Assembly: GCA_013396915.1 (NCBI GenBank)
Contig: VWZL01001298.1
Span: forward strand, 186,001 to 250,000
Direction of reading: 5' to 3'
DNA length: 64,000 bases
DNA from: Stercorarius parasiticus
Taxonomy: Eukaryota > Chordata > Aves > Charadriiformes > Stercorariidae
In this document: positions 28,001-38,267 of the stretch, piece by piece
Layout: every line of letters begins with the position of its first letter
Numbering within the stretch: the first letter of the stretch is position 1
Program-made: the position numbers and the translations under genes
The notes under the pieces: model-generated
Database searches by the model: none
Seen by the model: only the letters and a program-made list of their open reading frames with translations
Told to the model about the DNA's origin: nothing

Positions 28001-28419
28001 TTTCACATTTTTTTTCCAAAAGATATATTTATTAGTGTTATGACTGAGGGAATCCTTAAGGTTTTTCAGGATTCAGTTTACCAAGATGCTCATGCAGCCT
28101 AACAGCTTACCACTGTTGTCAAATGAGGTCTTCTTCACTTCCTCTCCTGCTAGTCTTTCAAGCTCACAGCTGACACAAGCTCCCATGGGGCAGTGGAGAG
28201 TGAATGAGCTGACACAAGGTACACAGCAGGAAAAAAGGTAGAAGGGAATTAGCATTACCCTACCCTTTCCTCAACATAAAAATGGTATATTGGCTCATTC
28301 CATCTGAAACTGTGGTCTCTGAGTTCAGTTATTTCTCCCATGTTGCTTTACTTGGAGCAATGGTGTGAGCCAAGGTGGGAGAAGTGTCCCCGGACTATGT
28401 GGGTCTGTACCAGGTAATG

Positions 28420-30370
28420 AATCATAGAATCATAGAATACCAGGTTGGAAGGGACCTCAAGGATCATCTGGTCCAACCTTTCTTGGCAAAAACACTGTCT
28501 AGCCGTGTTTGTCCAGCTGAATCTTAAAGGTGTCCAATCTTGGGGAATCCCCCATTTCCCTGGGGAGATTATTCCAATGGCTGATTGTTCTCATTGTGAA
28601 AAATTTTCCTCTTGTGTCCAAACAGAATGTCCCCAGGAGTAACTTGATCCCATTACCCCTTGTCTTTTCCATGTGACTCCTGGTAAAAATGGAGTCTCCA
28701 TCTTCTTTGTAGCCACCCTTTAAATACTGGAACAGGGTGATAAGATCTCCCCTAAGCCTTCTTTTCTCAAGGCTGAACAAACCCAGTCCTCTCAGCCTTT
28801 CCTCATATGGCAGGCTTCCTGGTCCTTTGATCATCCTGGTGGCCCTTCTCTGGTCCCTCTCCAGCCTGTCCGCATCTTTTTTGTATAGTGGGACCCAGAA
28901 CTGAACACAGTGTTCAAGGTGTGGCCTGACAAGTGCTGAGTAGAGTGGGATAATGACTTTATCTCTGCTGGTGATGCCCTTATTGATGCAACTCAGCACC
29001 CTGTTGGCTTTCTTTGCTGCTGCAGCACACTGTTTGCTCATATTGAGCTTCTTGTCCAGCAGGACCCCCAGTTCCCCTTCCACAGAGCTGTTCCCCAGCC
29101 AGGTAGATCGCAGGCTGTGCTGCACTCCTGGATTTTTTCCCAGGCGCAAGACCTTACACTTGTCCTTGCTGAACTTCATAAGCTTCTTGTTAGGCCACTC
29201 TTCCAGCCTACCCAAGTCTTCCTGCAGGGTGGTTTTCGCTTCCCAAGTGTCCGGTTCCCTGCTTAGTTTCGTATCATTGTCAAACTTCATCAGGGTACAC
29301 TTGATCCCATCATCCAGATCACTTATGAAGATATTAAACAGCGTTGGGCCCAGTATCGATCCCTGGGGAACCCCAGTTGTGACAGGTTGTCAGTTTGAAA
29401 AGGAGCTATTTACCACTACCCTCTGGGTGCGGCCTGTTGGCCAGTTCCCCACGCACCGCACAGACCACTTGTCTAGACTGTCATGCAGCAGTTTCTCTAG
29501 GAGGAAGCTGTGACAAACCGTGTCGAAAGCCTTGGAGAAATCCAGGTAGACAATGTCCACCACTCTCCCCACATCAACAGAGCAGGTTACTTTATCATAG
29601 AAGGCAATCAGGTTTGTCAAGCATGATTTGCCCTTGGTGAATCTGTGCTGGCTTTTCCCAATCACATACTTTATTTGACTTGTAATAGTCCCCAGGGGGA
29701 CTCATTCCATATGTTTACCGAGGAGGGAAGTAAGAGTGATGAGCCTGTAATTTCCTGGATCCTCCTTTAAGGCCTTCTTGTAGATGGGGGTGACATTAGC
29801 CTTCTTCTAGTCTTCTGGGATTTCCCCTGATATCCACCATTTGTCGAAGATCATGGAGATCGGCCTCACGATGATTTCAGCCAGCTCTCTTAACACCCTC
29901 AAATGGATGACATCAGGGCCCATTGATTTGTAGGGGTCAAGCTCCTGTAATAGTTCACATACCAACGTTTCCTTCACAGGTGGTGGGTCCGTGTTTGCAT
30001 CAACCTGGATTTTTGTTCCCAAGGCATGGGGCCCAACAGTGCTGTAAAGACAGAGGTGAAGAAAGTGTTGAGAACCTCTGCTTTTTCAGTATTGTTGGTG
30101 ACTAATTCACCTCTCCCATTTAACACCGAGCCAATATTTTCCCTATTTTTCTGCTTGTTGCTTATGTGTCTGAGGAACCCTTTCTTTTAGTTTTTGACAT
30201 CTCTGGTCAGTTTCAATTTGAGCTGAGCTTTTGCTTTGCTAACTGCATCTCTGCACACCCTGGCAATGCCCTTGTAGTTCTCAATGGGTATTTGTTCGCT
30301 TTTCCATCTCTGGCACACTTCTCTTTTGGTTTTGAGCAAACCCAGAAGCTCACAGTAAAGTCAAGGGGGT
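28420..30370 (-). mobile_element. CR1 non-LTR retrotransposon, 5'-truncated
   Basis: A LINE of the chicken repeat 1 family lies in reverse orientation. Its 3' end is at 28420, where two copies of the octamer CATAGAAT (ATTCTATG on the element's strand) form the short terminal repeat typical of CR1 in place of a poly(A) tail. The adjacent GGTTGGAAGGGACCTCAAGG block is the complement of the conserved CR1 3' UTR. Going 5' on the element strand, the sequence covers the C-terminal domain, thumb, all main RT blocks and the region just upstream of RT, and then resemblance fades near 30360-30385. The 5' UTR, ORF1 and the endonuclease are missing, so the copy was truncated on arrival, as most CR1 copies are. 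The long readable frame shows it is much younger than the fragment at 14375-14630. Some edge uncertainty remains at the 5' boundary. Confidence 0.95.
28499..30360 (-). pseudogene. CR1 ORF2 reverse transcriptase, broken
   Basis: ORF2 of CR1 encodes an endonuclease plus reverse transcriptase that copies the element RNA at the nicked target. Here only the RT and C-terminal parts remain. Readable blocks, in element order, are the pre-RT segment (about 30040-30360), the RT finger block with MGPDVIHLRVL (ends at 29810), DPGNYR (near 29755), motif A YLDFSKAFD (29522-29548), motif B VPQGSILGPTLFN (near 29350), motif C (29273-29284) and the C-terminal domain down to a stop at 28499-28501. Motif C, normally FADD with two catalytic aspartates, reads FDND, which replaces the first aspartate. 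In-frame stops lie at 30187-30189 (TAA), 29807-29809 (TAG), 29702-29704 (TGA) and 29390-29392 (TGA). A frame change lies between about 30022 and 30042; from there to 28499 the frame is continuous. The enzyme cannot be active. The + strand frame at 28953-29513 is only its antisense shadow. Confidence 0.93.
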
Positions 30371-33300
30371 CTCTTGCTCCATCTACTTCTCTTACCTTTA
30401 AAGGAGAAACAACCTACTGCCAGGTAGATTATATGGGAGCCAGTGTCAGAATTACTGTAATTTGAACAGACAGCTCTGGGGGACATGGGCTTATCTAACC
30501 CTGAGGTGTGGATTTTATTAGCAAATCTTCATTATTTAATTACAGTGCCAGCAAATACTTCAAGGCAGTGAAATAGTGTTTCGATATTTCAATGTGGTCC
30601 CTGGTACGTGGCAACCATTGCTCTCTGAGATTACCAGAGAGGCCTCGGGAGCTAGCACAAGCTCACCCACTCTGTCTCGGAGGTTAGGAGAGTTCAGTAC
30701 TATGGATGTCAGTCAACCTCAGAGACAATTTAACACTGTTAAAATTGTTCATATATTATAGTCTACATGCCTAATATGAATAAATTTCAGAAGATGTTCC
30801 TTCTATCTCAGGATTTTTTGCTGTTGCCTTTGATGCTACTACTATTGGACATCCTTATAACAATGCTCAACACACATGTCTCTACTATCTTTCTCCTTGA
30901 AGTCATAGGCATGTCTGTCTGCTTTGGCTCAGCTTTCCCCGACTTGAACACTGGGCAGAGTCTAAGGGGGAACTACTCAAAGTCTTTGCAGTTTGCCCAA
31001 AACACCCTGGCCTGGGAGCACGGTCCTCTGCTTGGGTGTGCACTTTCATCTCCTGCAAGAGCAGGAGACTCCTGGGAGTCCACCCAGCCTTCCCACTCCC
31101 ACCCCTGCTGTTTTTCATCCAGTGGAGCTGCTGAAATGGAAGGGCTGGAAATTCTCAGCACTTCTCCTCCAACCTCCTTACCTTCTACTTCTTTTCCGCT
31201 GCTATTGAAACAAAAAGGAAAGGTGTCCAGGAAGAGAAAGCAATTGCCCAAGGAAGACATCTGTGTTGAAAACACAGAAAAAAAGCTCCTTAGTCTTTAA
31301 TCACCCGTTCTGGCTAAAGTATGTGTGAGGTGAAGCACATTTGCCTAACATAAAATCAGCTACAGTAATATTTTGACAAAGAAAAAGAAATGGCTGCTGG
31401 GTGAAAATTCGGTGGTCTAAATTTCTGAATACACAGGAACAATTTGTATCTTCAAAATTGTATTGTATAACACAGAACAGTTGTTTAAGTAGAAAAAAAG
31501 ATATCTGTAAGTCAGTCTGTTTTTTGTTTCTGTTGTTACGTATACTGCAAGCAATGTCAAAGAACTTCATGGGGAATGTTTTTTGTTTTTTCTTTATTTG
31601 TCCATTCAGTTCAAGATCCCTCTGAATTATCTTAGTTTTAAACATCTAAAGAATAAGTATTAGTTACACTGGAAATATTGATGCAACGCTAACTAGCTTA
31701 ACAAAGTGTGTGCTATTAAAATAACACAAAGAGGAATACAGTTTCAATAGAATGAGTATGCTTTTAAGTTGGGATGTTGAAGAAATCTTTCACAAGTATA
31801 ATTAATTTGTAAATGCTTGATTTGTACAAGCTAGATCTGTCCAGTCATCAGACACAGACTATTGCTCTTGTACGCTTCGCTTTCATGACAATATTTATAC
31901 AAAAACCAATTATCAACCTACACATCTACCCTCCAATCAGATTTGGCTGCCATGCCAAAGAAAGACAAATGGAAACCCATATTCTACATTCCTAGCAGAG
32001 AGAAAGGGCTTAAGTGAATTATTCTTTGACATTAATAGGATAACATGTGTGCTTTGTAACAAATATCAACTTTGAGAGTGATACTGTGGATGGAAGGTTG
32101 GGAGAGATGGATGTTAATATCATCAGAGATGCATATGTGCCAATAGATGCTCCTGAAGACAGAAGTAGATCAGAAAAGAACTTGACTTTGTCCATCATTT
32201 TCTAAATAAAAAGCGATAAGAAATCAAAACCAAAAGCCCTTAGACTTTAAAGCTAGAAAGCTCCAAACTTCATAAGGCCCAGTGTTGACTCACGAATTTC
32301 CATGGCAAAATTTTCATCAACGTCTGTGGGGCAGTAACAAGCTTTAAAGGCTTACTGTCCTTTACCTCCTTATATTTCACTGAATTATTCTGCACCTAGG
32401 AGAAAGAAAAAAACAATTATCTGAGTTTTTCAGACCAAAACACTTTTTCTCAAAAATGTGATCACGTATAAATGTGTAAATATGTAAACAGTTTTTAGAA
32501 TAGGATTTAAATTCTAGAAACAGAAAAAGAGCAACAACAGAAAATCTCCACATTTGCTGAACTTTCCCTAAGAGAGTACTTCAGAACATTGGAGAGCATA
32601 AAATTACTCCAGTGTGTTAGTGGATTGCTGTTAAAACTTCACTTTCTTCTGTAACCTATCAGGGAGCTAAATATCTGCAGAGTGAAGTCTACGAATAGGC
32701 TGAAGTGAGAAATCATAGGCATGCAAAAACCATGGAAGTGGCTGCAGTAATGTTGGCCCCATGAAAAAGTGCTGATGTGTGTATGTCTAGAGCTTGCTGG
32801 TGTGGCATCCATGGCAACTGGATGGAGGATCACACATGTCTTAAGAGCATATCCAAACTTCACACAGAAACAGGCCCTGCTCCACCCCGCATGATGCTCT
32901 CCCACCTGCACTCCCTTGCATGCCATGGCCAGAGCTTCCTCTAAGATCCAGTGCTCTTCAGGTAGCCTCTCTTCCATGTTCAATCACTGACATACCTCTG
33001 GCCATTACAGTGCAGCTCAAAGAGGGGTGTGGTCTTTAAGCATGGCTGTTTAGCTTGGTTTTTTTCCATCAAGCATAAATTGCACTTAAACCTATCCCCA
33101 AACCTTTTACCTATAGAAGCAGACTGAAAAACAAGTTCTGGTCATAGATGTCTCCAAACAGCAGTACTTTTTTTCATTTTCAAGGAGTTGCTAAATGCCA
33201 AATGCAAAATGACCCATAGCAGGTCCATGTTGAGTTCACCAGCTGAGACACCAGAGTAGAAGCCTTTCAGCTTCTTGGGCAGTGTAACCCATTTGGCCTG

Positions 33301-34384
33301 CCACTCTGTCTTGACCTTTTTTCCCCCTGAAACCTCAACTCTTTAAGGAATATTAATTTTCATATAGTTTCTCCAAAGTGGGGGCTCAGAAGGGGCATAA
33401 AACTGAATATTAGGTGGGGAGAATGTCAAATGTATGAGGCCAGTTTTAGGCACCTCTGGGGCTTGAACCCTCAGATCTGCAGTCAAAACACACCAGAGGA
33501 ATTTGTCAGCCTCAAGACAGCCTCTGTACTTGAGAAGATGGGGGCAGGCTGTCTGAGGAAACTCTTCTTCAGGCATCAACAAATTCAAGACAATAAACCA
33601 TTCCGGCACCAATCTGAAGCACATCAAATACTAAGACCCTCTGGAAAAGAACGTTGTGTTTAAAATGAAACTTAGTAGAAGAAAGTTTAAAATAAAGAAT
33701 GTTAATAAGAGCGTTAGCTACAGCACAGATGGATCTCTGCTCTCATACTGACTAGCCTGTGTATTTTGCAAATCAACGTTATGTGCTCGATCACAAAATT
33801 TACCTTTTGCATCAAAATAGTGCACTTGGTATATAACATTTTATTTCAAAGTCATTAGCTTTTGAACTGTAATTTCTAAATCAAGAGCTTGGTCATGTAC
33901 GAAAGACACCTTTTTTAAAACTAATGATAAATCTTTAATATCAATATTGATCTCATTTTGATTGCTGATAATTTTACGGAAAGCATAAAACTAACATGTT
34001 TATTCTACAGTTTCAAACTTCCTTCTGCTCTTTTCTAGAGCCATAAATCTTATTTGCCCCCTCCTTGTGTGCTAAAGTCATTGAAAATGATACCAAGTAC
34101 TTTTACATTCCCAGTCCAAAGCTTTGTGGTGCACTGAAAGCCATGAAGATAAGACAAACCATTTAAAACTTAATGAAAAATTACGTAGCACTAGGATTAT
34201 TGTTTGAGTCATATTCTCATTTTCACGTTAAATACAACAAAAGATATCCTTACAATTTTATTTGAAGTTACCATAGAGTTAATAAATTGCTGTTTCTGGA
34301 TGTATAAGAAATGAACAGGCCGTCACCAAGTTAGGTGCTACTTTTTACATAGTAACTAAGTACAATTGCTGGGGACTATATATC

Positions 34385-34405
34385 TACACAAACACACACA
34401 CGTGC
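34385..34405. repeat. Short (CA)n tract
   Basis: CACAAACACACACACGTGCAC-type degenerate CA run. A minor microsatellite. Confidence 0.75.
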
Positions 34406-35059
34406 ACACTTGCAAGAACCTCACATGTATCCTTAAGAAACTCAAAGACTGTCTGGTTTTCTTTGGCTACTTCTTACCGTGAAAATATATGTTAAATATG
34501 AAGAAAAGCACAGAAATATTCAAGTTACACCCAAGCAACTCAAACATGTAATGCTTGAACTCATCATTATTCATTGAGGTGGATCTGATAACTGGATGAA
34601 GCAATATTTTCTTTTCTTTTCTCAGTAACTTTGATTCAGAGTATGGGGACAGAATGAAAGACACTATTATTCTTCAAAAAAGTCAAACCCAGAAGCCGTG
34701 AAAGCCTATATATTCACATCAAATGGCTTATAATTTGTGCTTTTATATCCTAACTTGGGACAATGACAGACATAATGTCTCCGCTGTTGTGAATAAAGTT
34801 GGCCCATGCCATCTATTTGGGCTGAAAACTGCTGGTTTAGGTTGTTTTCATCTTTACCACATTTTTTTCTGTGTGTGCATGAAGAATTCTCTCTTTTAAA
34901 AAATATTATTATTCAAGTGCATGCTGAAATTGAATCATGCTATTCTTACATAATTTTTCATTGGATTGTTGCAACCTATAAAGAAATCCAATTAAATTTC
35001 CCTTGCAGGCACAGAGCCTCATTCAGCATGTCTTTATAATGCTGGCTTGTTGTATTGTA

Positions 35060-35330
35060 TGGCATGTCTATGAATTGAGAAGCACAGAGGCCCTGTCCCA
35101 TTCCTTGTCCTGTGTGACAAGATGTAGAGAGCGAGAGTCCGCCGGCAGTGTGTTTCGAAGAGCTGTATTGTCAGAAAAGATAAAGGCTTTGCCACCATTT
35201 CTGCTGCCATGGTTTAGAATATGCATGTGCCAGTGCATTTGCAGAACAGTTTTGAGCACTGTATGGTTCACTGTATGGTTACATGCTGCATCTGGGATTT
35301 TCATCTTCCTTCTACAAAGAACATGAAATC
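35060..35330. promoter_or_regulatory. Candidate conserved noncoding element
   Basis: The block is repeat-free with balanced composition and a few isolated CpGs (near 35131, 35140 and 35156), in contrast to the CpG-poor flanks. It includes the tandem CACTGTATGGTT duplication at its downstream edge. A 107-codon frame crosses it but shows no known domain. Function is unproven; the call is based on composition only. Confidence 0.2.
35257..35280 (+). repeat. 12-bp tandem duplication
   Basis: CACTGTATGGTT is present twice head to tail without mismatch. Confidence 0.9.
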
Positions 35331-36389
35331 TGATGTTTTATTCTATGCTAAAGATGATGTACAGATTCTGTATTGAAGATAAGGTTAGCAGATGCACTTT
35401 TTAGAATGGTATTCTAGTTTCCCAGGCTGCACAAGTGGAGTGAGCACTTCTCCTATCTCAAGGAAGCAGACTGCAAAATTTGTAGAGTTAGATTACACAT
35501 CAGTGGGATTGCTGCATGATTTGTCTGTGTGCCTTGCTGCTGATTTAAACATCACAGAATGATCCAAATGATCACCAGGCTCACTCTGGCTGCCTCCAAT
35601 AGGAGGGGCAATGCTTAGCTTTGTCCATGGACACAGCATGGAAACACACAGAGCCAGCTGTGTTCAATATCAGACTTTGCCAACAATGGGTGTAAGCACT
35701 GTGCATCCTGCATGTGGGGGATACTCCAGGTTGTACAATAAGACTGCCTTGGCTTGATCAATCTACTTGTTCTTATTGCTGAGAAAGATGTGGTAAACCA
35801 TGTTCTGTAGACTCCAGGCACTTTCCATGGAGGAGATTACTGGTTGTGGTAAGGAGCAGGAGTATCTACCTGGTGGCATATATCTGGCCTACAAGGGTAA
35901 TGAAGTTAACTGCAAATGCCTCCTATCACCTCCTCAGACCTCCATATCCTGCAGTTGGAAATAAGCTATAAGATCCAAATTATAGATGCTATGAGGAATA
36001 CAGAGATGATAAAGATCAACCACTATATCTTCCTGTTAATGTGGAATTGATTTCTGTGCTATATTTCCTGATGTTTCTCCAATCTAATTTAAATGTTCCC
36101 AAGTGTTCTTTTCCCTTGAGAAATTATTTCACTGTCTAATGTTATGATGATGGGCAAAGCGTAGTCCAGATCCAGTTCAAGAACTGAAATACGCATGTAT
36201 GCAACCTTAAGAAAAAAAGCAGTATCAATCACATGTTTAAAATCACACATGTGCTCCAGTGCTATAAATAGTCTCACTGCCTGGGATTTTCTGTTGATAG
36301 TCAATCTAAATTTTTCTTCTTTTAATTTCTTCTCATTACTGCTCTAGTTATACCCCTGTAACTAAGCTAAATAATTAATTGACATTTTC

Positions 36390-36445
36390 ATTTACTTCAA
36401 TGGGAGCCATTCACACATATCAGAGGACAAATTTTAGCCCTTAAT
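36390..36445 (+). repeat. Possible ancient amniote interspersed repeat
   Basis: A TTTACTTCAATGGGAG segment is followed by CATTCACA and then an AATTTTAGCCC end. This order resembles an old repeat texture common in bird, crocodilian and turtle DNA (CTTCAATGGGAGT, then a TTTACAC-like stretch, then a GGCCC-type end). The stretch is too short and diverged to assign a family name. Confidence 0.3.
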
Positions 36446-38195
36446 AAAGAAATGAACTATTGTCTCACCAAGCAGATACCGAAAATGCCAGCCTACACCT
36501 GCTTACACAAGAGAATTGAGAACTACCTGTTTGCAATGATCATTTGTCCTGAGAGTCATCTGTAAGGGTGGTATTCTATTGATTCTTTACAAACTCAGTC
36601 TACAAGAGTGGTTTAAAAGAAGTCAGGGCACTCATCCTAAAGCCATATTCACACGATGTTTTTACATTGCTTTAACATAACCTGAGTTTAATCTCATTTG
36701 TAGCATGGTTAGTGTGGTTGTGGTTTTTCATTTTCCAGAAGCATGCTAACCAGACGTGCTCTTGACCATCTGTTACCTTATTTTCTAACACAGAAATCTA
36801 TCACTCCTAACTAAGTCAGGACTGGGCTAGGAAAAGCTGTTTGGAGCAAGTTTTTCACAGCAGATTGATCTTAAAAGAGTACTCATTTGAATGCTTTTTG
36901 GTATTGTCTCTATCAATTAATTCAATGTAATTTCAACAAATCACGAGGACCGGTGCTAGCAGTTAGGGAGCATGAGGGATCAGTGACAAAGCTAGAAAAA
37001 TAGATACGACAGTACAGTGTTGAACAGAGTAATGCATGTCGACTGGTAACAAGCAAAAGGAGAGAATGTTTGTCACTTATTAAATGGAAAATTTCAGGCA
37101 GTCATGTAACCAGAAATTATTTTAGACTCAAATAGACTGTAGTCTGTTTTAGCTACTATTCTGTCAGAAAAAGGCAAATAGGAATAACCTGGATTCAGTA
37201 CATAACAACAGAAAGTGTCCTTGAAGATGGTATAGTCATTAAACTGGTCAAATGTCACTGAGAAAGCTGTGTTTATATTTAGCGTACATTTCCATGGGCA
37301 GAGGAAAACACTTCCTTGGAAGGAATATAACCAAGGACAAACATGACTCATAGCAGACTTTAATAATGTCTGAGATGGAGGGCTTGCCTTTTTTTTTTTT
37401 ATTATTATTCTCAAAGGATGAATTTAATGCAATCCTGGGCTGCTCTCTGATGCGCTGGGCAGTGTGTGGTGGGGAGGACAGTCAGGACAGTCAGCAGGGG
37501 AAGCAGTTGCATCTCCACTGGCTGAACACAGGTCTGGGGGCTTGGTCCTCCCCAGACCTGCATGCTGACGCTGACTCAGTTTCACCTTAGACCTGCTGTC
37601 AAAGGTAAGTTCAAACGAGGGGTTTAGGCCCAAAACAGAAGAGGTAACACTAGACCTTACCTGGAGATTTCCTGGGGCAGAGACATGGCTTGTCTCTGCT
37701 CTTCCTGCCTCAATGGCTTTGAGCTTCTGCATCCCCTCTGAGCCCAGTGCCAGAGGACATTGGAGCCTTTCTCTGGGGACATGGAGCCATGTAAGGGGTA
37801 GGAGTGATGAGCCATGCAGGCAGGAAGAGTAAAGGAAACATCCTAGGTGAGAGCACACATGACAAGAACCTGCTGCTCTCTCTAATTCTTCATTTACTTC
37901 AGATCGTTTTGCTGGATAAAATAATGCCAAGCGGTACAGGAATAAGTGATGCACTGTAATCTGTCTGCAGCACAGGACAGTAGCTCCTGAATGTCGGGAT
38001 TTAAATCTTCAGCTTTTCCCACTGTCTAACACCACGGCTGAATATGCTTTAGGAGTTCATAAATTTTCCTTTTCAGCTTTCCAGGTCTGACTGGCAAACC
38101 ATCTCTCATTGTAGCTTTGTTAACCACCAGAGGTCAGCAAACCACATTCCAGAAACTACTGAAGTGGTACAATAAATTAGTGGGTTTGGGGCCAT

Positions 38196-38267
38196 GTGTT
38201 TTGTTTTGTTTTGTTTTATTTTTTTTTGTTCTATTTTGTTTTGTTCTATTTTTTTTTTGTTTTTTAT
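38196..38267. repeat. T-rich (GTTTT)n-derived low-complexity tract
   Basis: GTTTT units are mixed with T runs and CTATT interruptions over about 70 bp. An expanded, degenerated pentamer microsatellite. Confidence 0.85.

Larger units (their letters stand above)
14631..28419. other. Noncoding unique sequence, about 13.8 kb
   Basis: No supported gene. A TTTA-type run lies at 14696-14714 just after the CR1 fragment. Short direct repeats occur at 16308-16372 and 24982-25030, and a CA-rich run at 23921-23957; these are listed separately. Frames of up to about 146 codons occur on both strands (for example 15883-16323 on the - strand), but none resembles a known family. An A-rich segment lies at 20500-20562. 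Confidence 0.6.
30371..38195. other. Noncoding unique sequence
   Basis: No supported gene. The longest ATG-initiated frame is 177 codons on the + strand (30767-31300). It starts with a Leu-rich hydrophobic segment (residues about 11-35) and continues as a Ser/Pro-rich tail. It has no recognisable domain, a weak start context and a length within chance expectation for 64 kb. A degenerate CA run (34385-34405) and a 12-bp tandem duplication (35257-35280) lie here. Two blocks are listed separately as low-confidence candidates: an amniote repeat at 36390-36445 and a regulatory block at 35060-35330. Confidence 0.6.

Noticed and set aside
28953..29513. 186-codon + strand frame
   Set aside because: It is the antisense of the CR1 ORF2 region and not a gene.
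30767..31300. 177-codon + strand frame with true ATG and Leu-rich hydrophobic N-terminus
   Set aside because: No recognisable domain, weak start context, Ser/Pro-rich tail without pattern. A frame of this length is expected by chance at this scale.
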